Position numbers and translations under genes: made by a program
The notes under the pieces: model-generated
Seen by the model: the letters and a program-made list of their open reading frames with translations, nothing else
What the model was told of the DNA's origin: nothing
Database searches by the model: none
Part shown: in pieces, positions 1 to 7,473 of the stretch
Layout of the letters: each line of letters begins with the position of its first letter
Numbering within the stretch: position 1 is the first letter of the stretch
Source: Actinomycetota bacterium
GTDB taxonomy: Bacteria; Actinomycetota; Actinomycetes; Nanopelagicales; Nanopelagicaceae
NCBI GenBank assembly: GCA_009698295.1
Contig: WLQO01000009.1
Location: 1 to 18,718 of the forward strand
DNA: 18,718 nt
Direction of reading: 5' to 3'

Positions 1-1
1 A

Positions 2-49
2 GAAATTGCTACCAAGTGGGTTAATAAACTGCATTTACCTAGCCTCTAG
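2..49 (+). CDS. Possible C-terminal tail of a plus-strand gene cut by the left edge
   Basis: Reading from base 2, an open frame encodes EIATKWVNKLHLPSL and stops at a TAG (47-49). The other two plus frames stop at about 22-24 and 54-56, so the window cannot decide which frame, if any, is coding. A gene ending here would converge on gabD, whose stop is at 81, leaving about 31 nt. That fits the tight convergent junctions elsewhere in the window. No family can be named from 15 residues. I see no hairpin terminator in bases 50-80. Confidence 0.25.
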   Translation, partial: EIATKWVNKLHLPSL

Positions 50-80
50 ACGATAAATACATCATCCTCGGCATTAAAAG

Positions 81-1499
81 TTAAATTTCAACGCCAATGT
101 ATTTAGTCTCGAGGAATTCGTGGATGCCATCGAAGCCGCCTTCGCGGCCTAAGCCTGATTGTTTGACTCCGCCGAATGGTGCTGCTGGATCTGAAATCAT
201 GCCGCGGTTGATTGCAACCATTCCGGATTCGAGGGCTTCCGAGATCTGAACTGCACGCTTTAAATCTTCTGAGTAAACATAACTAATCAAACCGAAATCG
301 GTGCTGTTGGCTAACTTGATTCCTTCGGCATCGGTATCGAACACAACTATCGGGGCAACTGGGCCGAAGACTTCATGGTTCAAGATTTCAGCCTGCTTAT
401 CTACTTCAAGAACAGTTGCTGGATAGAAAGCGCCTGGTCCGTCTGGAGTTTTGCCGCCAGTTAATACTTTTGCACCAGCTTTGATTGAGCTATCTACAAG
501 TTCAGCAATTTTATTGCGCTCTTTAACGGAAACGCTGGCACCAAGTTGCACACCGGCATCGCGTCCGCGACCCATCACAAATGCTCCCATTGCGGCAGCA
601 AATTTTTCGGTGAATTCTTTAGCAACTGGGCGTTGTACATAAATTCGATTTGCAGCAGTGCATGCAGCACCACCATTGCGCATCTTGGCCAGCATCAAAC
701 CTTTAACTGCTTCATCCAAGTTGGCATCGTCCATCACAACAAATGGTGCGTTTCCACCAAGTTCCATTGAACAACGAATTACATTGTCCGCTGCTTCTTT
801 CAAGATGATGCGACCAACTTCAGTTGATCCGGTAAATGATAAATTCTTAACTCGCTTATCGTGCAACATTTTTGCGATCGCAGGTCCAGTTGGTGTTGGC
901 AAAATTAAATTAACTACACCCTTTGGAACTCCGGCGCGATCTAAAATATCGATGATGGCGAGCGCGGTAAGCGGTGTTTCGCCAGCAGGTTTTAAAATCA
1001 TGGTGCAGCCTGCAGCAATAGCAGGACCGATCTTGCGAGTTGCCATACCTGCAGGGAAATTCCAAGGGGTAATTAAAAGTGATAGCCCAACAGGTTGATG
1101 GGTTACGAGAATTCGCTTGTCACCACTTGGCGACATTCGGAAATCACCGGCTATGCGAACTGCTTCTTCAGAGAACCAACGGAAAAATTCGGCGGCGTAT
1201 GCAACTTCACCTTTTGCATCGGTGATCGCTTTGCCGTTTTCTTTAGAAATTAACTCGGCGAGATAATCTGCCTCTTGGATCATCAACTCAAATGCTTTAC
1301 GTAACATTTCGGCGCGAACTCGGGGCGCGGTCTTCGCCCAGGCAGGTGCGGCGCGATCGGCGGCGGCTAGGGCGGCCTCAATTTCGGCATCTCCAGCGGT
1401 GGCAACTTTGGCGATTACCGAGCCATCACTTGGATCAATTACATCCAAAGTGCCGTTTCCATCGACCCATTGACCATCTATATATAACTGAGTGCGCAT
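81..1499 (-). CDS. gabD: NAD(P)-dependent succinate-semialdehyde dehydrogenase
   Basis: This 472-residue aldehyde dehydrogenase of the succinate-semialdehyde branch oxidises succinate semialdehyde to succinate, feeding GABA or related C4 carbon into the TCA cycle; it is cytosolic. Visible motifs: PWNFP around 145-149 (Asn147 stabilises the intermediate), K170 in the cofactor pocket, FTGSTEVG at 222-229, general base E246 in ELGG, and nucleophile C280 in a GGAACTAANR context that I recall from actinobacterial homologues. Length and N-terminus (MRTQLYIDGQWV) are normal for the family, so the ATG at 1499 is well supported. No Shine-Dalgarno precedes it, but a TAGTAT box lies 9 nt upstream, suggesting a leaderless message. 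The gene is divergent from the KimA-like transporter. Substrate preference within the ALDH family is inferred from similarity; a related semialdehyde is possible. Confidence 0.88.
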   Translation of the reverse strand: MRTQLYIDGQWVDGNGTLDVIDPSDGSVIAKVATAGDAEIEAALAAADRAAPAWAKTAPRVRAEMLRKAFELMIQEADYLAELISKENGKAITDAKGEVAYAAEFFRWFSEEAVRIAGDFRMSPSGDKRILVTHQPVGLSLLITPWNFPAGMATRKIGPAIAAGCTMILKPAGETPLTALAIIDILDRAGVPKGVVNLILPTPTGPAIAKMLHDKRVKNLSFTGSTEVGRIILKEAADNVIRCSMELGGNAPFVVMDDANLDEAVKGLMLAKMRNGGAACTAANRIYVQRPVAKEFTEKFAAAMGAFVMGRGRDAGVQLGASVSVKERNKIAELVDSSIKAGAKVLTGGKTPDGPGAFYPATVLEVDKQAEILNHEVFGPVAPIVVFDTDAEGIKLANSTDFGLISYVYSEDLKRAVQISEALESGMVAINRGMISDPAAPFGGVKQSGLGREGGFDGIHEFLETKYIGVEI

Positions 1500-1508
1500 A
1501 AGATGAGC

Positions 1509-1514
1509 ATACTA
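1509..1514 (-). promoter_or_regulatory. Candidate -10 box of gabD (leaderless)
   Basis: On the minus strand TAGTAT ends 9 nt before the gabD ATG, placing the transcription start within about 2 nt of the start codon. It lies inside the 5' end of the long version of the opposite gene. No convincing -35 is visible 16-18 bp upstream. Confidence 0.45.
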
Positions 1515-1548
1515 AAGAGGTATTTAGACGCGCCAGCCGCGGTAACTG

Positions 1549-1554
1549 AAGGAG
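1549..1554 (+). promoter_or_regulatory. Shine-Dalgarno AAGGAG that decides the transporter start
   Basis: AAGGAG sits 5 nt before an in-frame GTG at 1560. The upstream in-frame ATG at 1503 has neither a Shine-Dalgarno nor a -10 box at leaderless distance. This favours GTG 1560 as the start and opens about 60 bp for promoters between the divergent genes. Confidence 0.55.
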
Positions 1555-1559
1555 TTTGT

Positions 1560-3902
1560 GTGCCAAAGTCTTGGACAGATGGTGCGCCACAGCCCGTTGC
1601 ACTTCAGGATCATGCCCATTTAAAGGATCCGCTTAGCTACAAAATTAAGCGATCTTTCTTGGGGGGTGCGTTAAACCGTCACTCACTAGGGCACCAGCGT
1701 TTAGCAAAGCGTTACGCCCTTGGAATTCTCTCATCTGACTGTATTTCATCTTCTGCTTATGGCAGTGAACAAATCTTGATCGCGCTCTTGCCTGCATTTG
1801 GTCTCGCTGCTTTTGCAATTTTAATGCCAATGACCGCTGTTGTTTTAGCTATCTTAGTTTTGATCACACTTTCTTACCGAAATGTAATTGATGTTTACAC
1901 CAAAACCGGTGGCGCATACATTGTTGCGCGCGATAATTTCGGTCCAGTAGTTGCACAAATCGCTGCCGTTGCTTTAATGCTTGATTACATCGTTACTGTT
2001 GCAATCCAATCAGCGGCTGGTGTGGCAGCGATTATTTCTACCTTCCCATCCATCGCATCTTGGAAGATGCCGATGATTTTTGCGGTGATTGTGCTTTTAA
2101 CTTACGGAAACCTACGTGGAGTTAAAGAGGCCGGAAAAGCCTTTGCTTTCCCAACTTACTTCTTCGTTGGTTGCATGATGATTGTTTTCGGTATGGGGCT
2201 ATGGCGTCTATCGCAAGGAACTCTGCCAACCCTTGCAACAGATCTTCCAGGCGCAGTTCATGTTGGACAAGAACAAGGTTTGTTAACTGGCGCTGCAATA
2301 TTTATTCTGCTCCGCGCCTTTGCCAATGGTGGTTCATCACTTACTGGCCTTGAGGCGATATCAGATGGCGTTGCTTTATTTAAAACTCCAGAGCATGTAA
2401 ATGCCAAGCGCACTTTGGTTGTCATGAGTTGCATCCTTGGAACACTTGTTCTCGGAGTTTCTTACTTCGCCCATCACATCCATGCCATGCCTTACGAATC
2501 CGGAACGCCGACGGTTATTTCACAAATCGCTAAAGCAGCAGTTGGAGAAGGCACCTTTGGCAGCGTTATGTTTATCATGGTTCAGCTAGCAACGATGCTT
2601 ATTCTCTTTGCCGGTGCAAACACAACTTACAGCGCATTTCCATTGCTCTGTAACTTCGTTGCAACAGATGGCTACTTGCCTCGTCAGTTAACTAAACGTG
2701 GCCACCGCTTAGCATTTTCAAATGGAATTTTATTACTTGCCGGTGGTGGACTCTTACTAGTCATAATCACTGCAGGATCCGTAGAACATCTTGTTGCGTT
2801 TTATGCACTCGGAGTTTTCACTGGCTTCACTTTGGCTGGATTTGGAATGACCAAGCATTCACTGCGAACTAAACCTAAAGGCTGGCAGGTTCGAGTTGTA
2901 ATAAATGCACTTGCCGGATCTGTTTCACTTGTCATTGTTGTTATTTTCTCAGTTGTTAAATTCACCGAAGGTGCATGGTTGGTCCTCGTTACTGCGCCAA
3001 TTTTGGTGATGTCTTTCTTACGTTTACGTCGTCAGTACACACGCGAACAAGAAGCGCTATTAGTGAGACAAGAACAAGAAAGAGCCACAACTATCGCCCG
3101 ACACAATGTCACCGTTTTGGTAGATAACGTAGATATCGCAACTGTGGGTGCAATTAGATATGCAAGAAGCTTGAAGCCGCGTAATTTGAGCGCAGTTCAC
3201 TTCGTCATAGATGATCGTCGTGCAGAAGAGATAAAGAACGCGTGGGCAGCCTCCGATGCGCTAGATGATGTGACCCTTGAGCTCATCGACTGTCCAGATC
3301 GTCGCCTTGCCAATTCAGCAGTTGATTACGCAATTCGTATGACAGAGAAGAGCGATGTTGAATTAACTCTGCTTCTTCCGCGACGCGCATACTCTGGTTT
3401 CTTAGGTCGACTATTACATGACCAAACCGCTGAAGAAATTGCAGCACCAATTTCACAACTCCAACGCGTTGTTGCAACAATTGTTCCATTTGACGTCGAT
3501 CGAATAACTTCGGGATCGAAGTTAACAGTTCATACCCAACCGGCGGTTAAGGCTGCGTCTGTAAAGATTGAAAATGAATTTAAAGCAGTTAAAGATGTAA
3601 TTAAGCCAGTTGAACCAATGAGCCATTACGCTGAAAATTTAACGCCGATCGGCAAAATCACCTGGCGCCAACGCGCTCAGGTTCAAGGTCAAGTTACTGC
3701 GATTAAGAGCGCTGCTAAAGGTTCTGCACCACTTCTGCAGGTTGAAGTTTGGGACGAATCAGGCGGAGTAACGCTTCATTTCCTTGGCCGCCGTGAAATC
3801 GCTGGACTCGAAGTTGGAGCGCAAATTCGTGCAGAAGGCATGGTTGGCGAAGAAGAAGGCGTGTTAACTATTTTGAATCCTTCTTACCAATTGTTGGTTT
3901 GA
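1560..3902 (+). CDS. KimA-like APC-family potassium transporter fused to a C-terminal OB-fold domain
   Basis: This 780-residue membrane protein (from GTG 1560; ATG 1503 would add 19 residues) probably imports K+ with protons at the cytoplasmic membrane. The first ~490 residues are APC-fold membrane segments resembling Bacillus subtilis KimA: SSDCISSSAYGSEQ (D60, Y67), LDYIVT (D142, Y143, T146) and LTGLEA (T262) keep the positions I recall as K+-binding in KimA. Residues about 511-646 form a soluble USP-like domain as in KimA. After a charged linker, residues about 693-780 read as an OB-fold (QVQGQVTAI, VEVWDESGGVTLHFLGRR, LNPSYQLL), which is normally a separate small actinobacterial protein. 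Start choice: a good AAGGAG before GTG 1560, and KimA homologues begin near this point. The gene ends 1 nt from tadA, which converges on it. Amino acid transport is the alternative reading. Confidence 0.85.
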   Translation: MPKSWTDGAPQPVALQDHAHLKDPLSYKIKRSFLGGALNRHSLGHQRLAKRYALGILSSDCISSSAYGSEQILIALLPAFGLAAFAILMPMTAVVLAILVLITLSYRNVIDVYTKTGGAYIVARDNFGPVVAQIAAVALMLDYIVTVAIQSAAGVAAIISTFPSIASWKMPMIFAVIVLLTYGNLRGVKEAGKAFAFPTYFFVGCMMIVFGMGLWRLSQGTLPTLATDLPGAVHVGQEQGLLTGAAIFILLRAFANGGSSLTGLEAISDGVALFKTPEHVNAKRTLVVMSCILGTLVLGVSYFAHHIHAMPYESGTPTVISQIAKAAVGEGTFGSVMFIMVQLATMLILFAGANTTYSAFPLLCNFVATDGYLPRQLTKRGHRLAFSNGILLLAGGGLLLVIITAGSVEHLVAFYALGVFTGFTLAGFGMTKHSLRTKPKGWQVRVVINALAGSVSLVIVVIFSVVKFTEGAWLVLVTAPILVMSFLRLRRQYTREQEALLVRQEQERATTIARHNVTVLVDNVDIATVGAIRYARSLKPRNLSAVHFVIDDRRAEEIKNAWAASDALDDVTLELIDCPDRRLANSAVDYAIRMTEKSDVELTLLLPRRAYSGFLGRLLHDQTAEEIAAPISQLQRVVATIVPFDVDRITSGSKLTVHTQPAVKAASVKIENEFKAVKDVIKPVEPMSHYAENLTPIGKITWRQRAQVQGQVTAIKSAAKGSAPLLQVEVWDESGGVTLHFLGRREIAGLEVGAQIRAEGMVGEEEGVLTILNPSYQLLV

Positions 3903-3903
3903 T

Positions 3904-4335
3904 TCAGCGTTGACTTTCAAAAAACTCAGTTAGCAATTTTGCACATTCAGCCTCACGAATTCCGGCCGTTACATTCATTTTATAAAGTGAACGCGGATCC
4001 CGAATAACATCCCAAACCGAGCCAACTGCACCTGCTTTTTCATCCCAGGCACCAAAAATTAGGTGCGAGATACGTGCTTGAGCAATTGCACCAGCGCACA
4101 TCGCACAAGGTTCTAAGGTAACTACCAAGGTACAGCCGTCTAACCTTGAATTCTGCAGTCGATCTGCGGCGCTTCTGATCGCAACAATTTCAGCGTGAGC
4201 GGTTGGATCGTTTTTTGCTTCGCGTTCATTTGAACCACTGCCGATTATCACGCCATCTTTATTGATAACAATTGCACCAACTGGGACATCACCGGTTGCT
4301 GTTGCTTTTCTTGCAATCGCGATCGCCTCATCCAT
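3904..4335 (-). CDS. tadA: tRNA(adenine-34) deaminase TadA
   Basis: TadA converts wobble adenosine 34 of tRNA-Arg(ACG) to inosine. The 143-residue product has the zinc deaminase signature: HAE (H47, catalytic E49) and PCAMC (C77, C80), with GDVPVGA near the N-terminus; length is typical. The reading frame can also begin one codon earlier at a TTG (4338); no ATG or GTG lies further upstream before a stop, and family alignment fits the ATG at 4335. It follows the TadA-associated gene by 26-29 nt on the same strand, so the two are probably one transcript. Its stop lies 1 nt from the stop of the converging transporter gene, leaving no space for an intergenic terminator. Confidence 0.93.
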   Translation of the reverse strand: MDEAIAIARKATATGDVPVGAIVINKDGVIIGSGSNEREAKNDPTAHAEIVAIRSAADRLQNSRLDGCTLVVTLEPCAMCAGAIAQARISHLIFGAWDEKAGAVGSVWDVIRDPRSLYKMNVTAGIREAECAKLLTEFFESQR

Positions 4336-4364
4336 CAACGATTCAGGTGTTTGGTTAGAAATTC

Positions 4365-4859
4365 TTATAGCTCCAATAACTCAGCAAATTGTTCTGCGAA
4401 TCCTAAACGGCTTGCAATTGCTTCCAATTGTTCATCAGGAAATAGTTCGGTGTCATCGCATAAAGCAGAAAGCTCCATTTGATTGACTCCAAGATCCGCC
4501 AAAATATCCAAATGTCCGACCGGTAAAGGCTCTTCATCTTCTTCGGGAGAATCCAAATCACAAAGTTCAAGAAAATCTGCAGCGACTGCATAATCCATAG
4601 CGCAGGTAACATCGCTTAGGAACATACTTATGTGAGAACCTAAAACTCTAACCAACATAAAGAATTCTTCATCGATTGCTAATAACGCGATCGCTCCACC
4701 ATTAGTCTGTTGCGACTTGAGCCGATCAATAATGTGCGGTAAATCATGTGCGTCAGGTAACAGCGCTAAATTCCAACGCCCATCCTCATGCCACGCAGCG
4801 ACTGCGATATCTACCTCGTTCACCATTGCATCCGTCACATTGGACATATTCCCACTCAT
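4365..4859 (-). CDS. TadA-associated protein (actinobacterial)
   Basis: This acidic 164-residue protein matches the actinobacterial 'tRNA adenosine deaminase-associated' family by its pattern: a short alpha/beta start (DIAVAAWHEDGRWNLALLP), a middle stretch around AIDEEFFMLVRV, a strongly acidic loop (DSPEEDEEPLPVG) and a helical C-terminus (LEAIASRLGFAEQFAELLEL). Its biochemical role is unknown; the name rests on constant adjacency to tadA, as here. The start is uncertain. ATGs lie at 4895, 4859, 4847 and 4826. The first overlaps the start codon of divergent upp in a CATG and would place the gene's beginning beyond the shared promoter, so I prefer 4859 or 4847. No Shine-Dalgarno distinguishes them. 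Confidence 0.82.
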   Translation of the reverse strand: MSGNMSNVTDAMVNEVDIAVAAWHEDGRWNLALLPDAHDLPHIIDRLKSQQTNGGAIALLAIDEEFFMLVRVLGSHISMFLSDVTCAMDYAVAADFLELCDLDSPEEDEEPLPVGHLDILADLGVNQMELSALCDDTELFPDEQLEAIASRLGFAEQFAELLEL

Positions 4860-4886
4860 TGGACGAGATGGAAACCCCTGTAAGGT
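4859..4886 (+). promoter_or_regulatory. Promoter of upp (-35 TTGGAC, -10 TAAGGT)
   Basis: TTGGAC at 4859-4864 and TAAGGT at 4881-4886 are separated by 16 bp. The -10 ends 7 nt before the upp ATG, so transcription should begin at or next to the start codon. The AGGAGG at 4887-4892 is only 1 nt from the ATG, too close to act as a normal Shine-Dalgarno. Confidence 0.5.
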
Positions 4887-4887
4887 A
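4882..4887 (-). promoter_or_regulatory. Possible -10 box of the TadA-associated gene, overlapping the upp -10
   Basis: The complement of 4882-4887 reads TACCTT, sharing five bases with the upp -10 box on the other strand. A start about 7 nt downstream would give a short leader before the ATG at 4859. The assignment is weak and rests on the repeated pattern seen at other divergent junctions in this window. Confidence 0.3.
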
Positions 4888-4893
4888 GGAGGC

Positions 4894-5532
4894 ATGAAAG
4901 TTCATGTCGCCGATCACCCGCTGATTACCCATAAATTGACCGTTCTACGCGATGAGAAAACAGATTCGCCAACATTTCGCCACCTGGTCGAGGAGCTTGT
5001 GACATTACTCGCCTACGAAGCAACCCGCGATGTGCGAACTGAAAAAGTTTCGATTAAGACTCCGGTCACAACTACTACCGGATTGAAACTTTCTGATCCC
5101 CGACCAGTGGTTGTTCCAATTTTGCGCGCTGGTCTTGGAATGTTGGAAGGCATGACGCGTTTGATCCCAACTGCTGAAGTTGGCTTTCTCGGAATGGTTC
5201 GAGATGAGAAAACACTAAAGGCAAGTACCTACGCCAACCGCTTGCCCGAAAATTTATCTGGACGTCAATGTTTTGTTTTAGATCCAATGTTGGCGACTGG
5301 TGGAACTTTGGTTGCGGCGATTAACTTCTTAATCGAACGTGGCGCAGATGACATAACCGCAATTTGTATTCTTTCGGCTCCCGAAGGAATAAAGGTAATT
5401 GAAGATGCCTTTGCTAATTCGGGAGTTCCAATCACACTCGTTACTGGCGCACTGGATGAAAAATTGAATGAACACGGTTACATCGTTCCCGGTTTAGGCG
5501 ATGCTGGTGACCGTCTTTATGGTGTTGTTTAA
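4894..5532 (+). CDS. upp: Uracil phosphoribosyltransferase
   Basis: UPRTase salvages uracil with PRPP to give UMP in the cytosol. The 212-residue length is typical. The PRPP loop is DPMLATGG (130-137), and the C-terminal uracil-binding segment GYIVPGLGDAGDRLYG (196-211) is intact. The start is the ATG at 4894 because MKVHVADHPL is the normal family N-terminus; an in-frame extension upstream to 4717 runs through the opposite gene and is not real. The gene opens a three-gene run: its TAA touches the ATG of the malic enzyme (TAAATG) with no spacing. It is divergent from the tadA pair, an arrangement I recall from other Actinobacteria. Confidence 0.96.
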   Translation: MKVHVADHPLITHKLTVLRDEKTDSPTFRHLVEELVTLLAYEATRDVRTEKVSIKTPVTTTTGLKLSDPRPVVVPILRAGLGMLEGMTRLIPTAEVGFLGMVRDEKTLKASTYANRLPENLSGRQCFVLDPMLATGGTLVAAINFLIERGADDITAICILSAPEGIKVIEDAFANSGVPITLVTGALDEKLNEHGYIVPGLGDAGDRLYGVV

Positions 5533-6852
5533 ATGGCATCAACCTCACCTGGATACGGAATAACGATTCGTGTCGAAGGTGCACCAGAGCTCCAACCGGT
5601 TGCTCTTATTACATCAACGATTACTGGCGCTGGCGCAGCGATTACTGCGCTGGATGTTGTTGAATCGCTCTTAGAAAAAGTTGTAATTGACGTAACTTGC
5701 GACACGATCGATGCTGAACATGCGCAAGAAATTACAAATGCGCTGACCGCACATGCCGGACTTACTGTTCGCAAAGTAAGTGATCGCACATTCTTATTGC
5801 ACTTGGGTGGAAAGTTAGAAGTTCAGTCGAAAGTACCTTTAAAGACGCGTGATGACCTATCCCGTGCCTACACACCCGGAGTAGCTCGTATTTGTCAGGC
5901 AATTGTTGAAGATCCTTCTGATGTGCGTCGCCTAACCATGAAGCGCAATACCGTTGCAGTTGTTACAGATGGTTCTGCAGTACTTGGATTAGGAAATATC
6001 GGACCGTCTGCAGCGCTTCCTGTGATGGAAGGAAAGGCTGCCTTATTTAAGAGATTTGCCGATGTCGATGCTTGGCCGGTTTGTTTAGATACTCAAGATG
6101 TAGATGAAATCGTTCGAACCGTCCAGTTAATTGCTCCTGTTTATGGCGGAATTAACTTAGAAGATATTTCTGCGCCACGTTGCTTTGAAATCGAAGAGCG
6201 TTTACGTGACTTATTAGATATTCCGGTCTTCCATGACGATCAACATGGCACAGCCATAGTTGTTCTGGCGGCGTTGACTAACTCACTCAAATTGGTGAAT
6301 AAAAAATTAGGCGAAATAACCATCGTTATGAGTGGTGCCGGCGCTGCCGGAACTGCAATTGCGCGACTCTTAACTAAGAGCGGTGCACAAAAGATTGTGG
6401 CATTCGATATCGATGGATGCGTCACTCCTGGCTTTACCGGAAATATTTCAGATGCCATGAAGGGTGCTGACGTATTTATCGGCGTAAGTGCTCCTAATGT
6501 ATTAACTGAAAACGATGTGGCATCCATGGCAAAGGGATCGATCGTCTTTGCATTAGCCAATCCAGATCCAGAGATTGATCCAGTGATTGCTCGTAAATAT
6601 GCAACGGTCGTAGCCACGGGTCGCAGCGATCAACCAAATCAAATCAATAACGTTCTTGCCTTCCCAGGAATCTTCCGAGGGCTGCTAGATGCAAATGCTC
6701 ATAAAATCACTGATGAACTTTTGATCGCTGCTGCTGAAGCAATCGCATCTTGCGTCTCTTCTTCACAGCTAAACGCCTCATTTATCGTCCCCAGCGTCTT
6801 TGACGCTCAAGTGGTACAAAAAGTTGCAGCGGCAGTTAAAAAGAGTATCTAA
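5533..6852 (+). CDS. NAD(P)-dependent malic enzyme with N-terminal ACT domain
   Basis: The enzyme decarboxylates malate oxidatively to pyruvate, linking the TCA cycle with pyruvate and NAD(P)H supply. Residues 1-90 look like the ACT regulatory domain common in actinobacterial forms. The catalytic part holds SRAYTPGVA (110-118, Tyr113), catalytic Lys168 in GKAALF, the metal/substrate motif FHDDQHGTA (233-241) and the nucleotide loop GAGAAG (268-273). ANPDPE and the NQINNVLAFPG stretch are also intact. Between GCVTPG (295-300) and the GADVFIGVS strand only about 10 residues remain, where homologues I recall have roughly 20 more, so a surface loop seems trimmed. It starts directly on the upp stop codon and abuts dedA the same way. 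Cofactor preference cannot be read with confidence. Confidence 0.92.
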   Translation: MASTSPGYGITIRVEGAPELQPVALITSTITGAGAAITALDVVESLLEKVVIDVTCDTIDAEHAQEITNALTAHAGLTVRKVSDRTFLLHLGGKLEVQSKVPLKTRDDLSRAYTPGVARICQAIVEDPSDVRRLTMKRNTVAVVTDGSAVLGLGNIGPSAALPVMEGKAALFKRFADVDAWPVCLDTQDVDEIVRTVQLIAPVYGGINLEDISAPRCFEIEERLRDLLDIPVFHDDQHGTAIVVLAALTNSLKLVNKKLGEITIVMSGAGAAGTAIARLLTKSGAQKIVAFDIDGCVTPGFTGNISDAMKGADVFIGVSAPNVLTENDVASMAKGSIVFALANPDPEIDPVIARKYATVVATGRSDQPNQINNVLAFPGIFRGLLDANAHKITDELLIAAAEAIASCVSSSQLNASFIVPSVFDAQVVQKVAAAVKKSI

Positions 6853-7473
6853 ATGGAGTTAGCCGCATCATTTGATGCTCAATTATCTTCGCTTGCCCCA
6901 TTTATTTTTTATCTTGTCGTTGCTGCCGTGGTCTTCATTGAAACTGGGATTTTATTTGGATTCTTTTTACCTGGGGATTCGATCTTATTTAGCGCCGGCT
7001 TAGTTGCAGCTGCTCATGGTGATATAAATATCGTAATCTTGGTAACAGCAATTTTTCTTGCTGCATTCTTTGGGGATCAAGTTGGATTTGTTATTGGAAG
7101 GGTTGTTGGACGCCCATATTTGGATAAAAAACAATCCCTGCGTATGCAACGCATGATTGCAAATGCTGAAGACTTTTATGAAAAAACTGGCTGGTGGGCA
7201 GTTGTCGCCGCTCGTTTCTTTCCGTGGATTCGCACCTTTGTTCCGCCGATTGCAGGCGCAGCTAAAATGAATTACTACAGGTTTTTATCAGCCAACGCTT
7301 TGGGTGCTTTGCTTTGGGGCGTTGGAATCACACTCGCTGGATTTTATGCAGCAACTTTACCTTGGGTTAAGAGTTCGTCTTACGCAATCGCGACTTTCTT
7401 TATTACCGCTTCGCTAATTTCAGCTTTGGTAAATTACCGACGCCGCCCACGACAACCCCGAGATAAGTCATAA
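6853..7473 (+). CDS. DedA-family membrane protein
   Basis: This 206-residue integral membrane protein of the DedA/VTT (SNARE-associated) family acts in the cytoplasmic membrane. Members are linked to lipid flipping and membrane homeostasis; the substrate here is unknown. Visible marks are FGFFLPGDS (36-43), the basic motif RFFPWIRTF (121-129) followed by PPIAGAAKM, and NALGALLWG. There are several hydrophobic segments and a basic tail (NYRRRPRQPRDK). Its ATG touches the malic enzyme TAA, implying translation from the upstream ribosomes. The last 71 nt overlap the 3' end of the oppositely oriented DUF606 gene. Confidence 0.9.
   Translation: MELAASFDAQLSSLAPFIFYLVVAAVVFIETGILFGFFLPGDSILFSAGLVAAAHGDINIVILVTAIFLAAFFGDQVGFVIGRVVGRPYLDKKQSLRMQRMIANAEDFYEKTGWWAVVAARFFPWIRTFVPPIAGAAKMNYYRFLSANALGALLWGVGITLAGFYAATLPWVKSSSYAIATFFITASLISALVNYRRRPRQPRDKS

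Noticed and set aside
451..1098. Open frames on the plus strand opposite gabD
   Set aside because: They are antisense shadows of a well-conserved dehydrogenase gene, show no recognisable motifs and have no promoter or ribosome-binding site.
4717..4893. N-terminal extension of upp
   Set aside because: It runs through the divergent gene and its promoter; the family N-terminus begins at MKVHVADHPL (4894).
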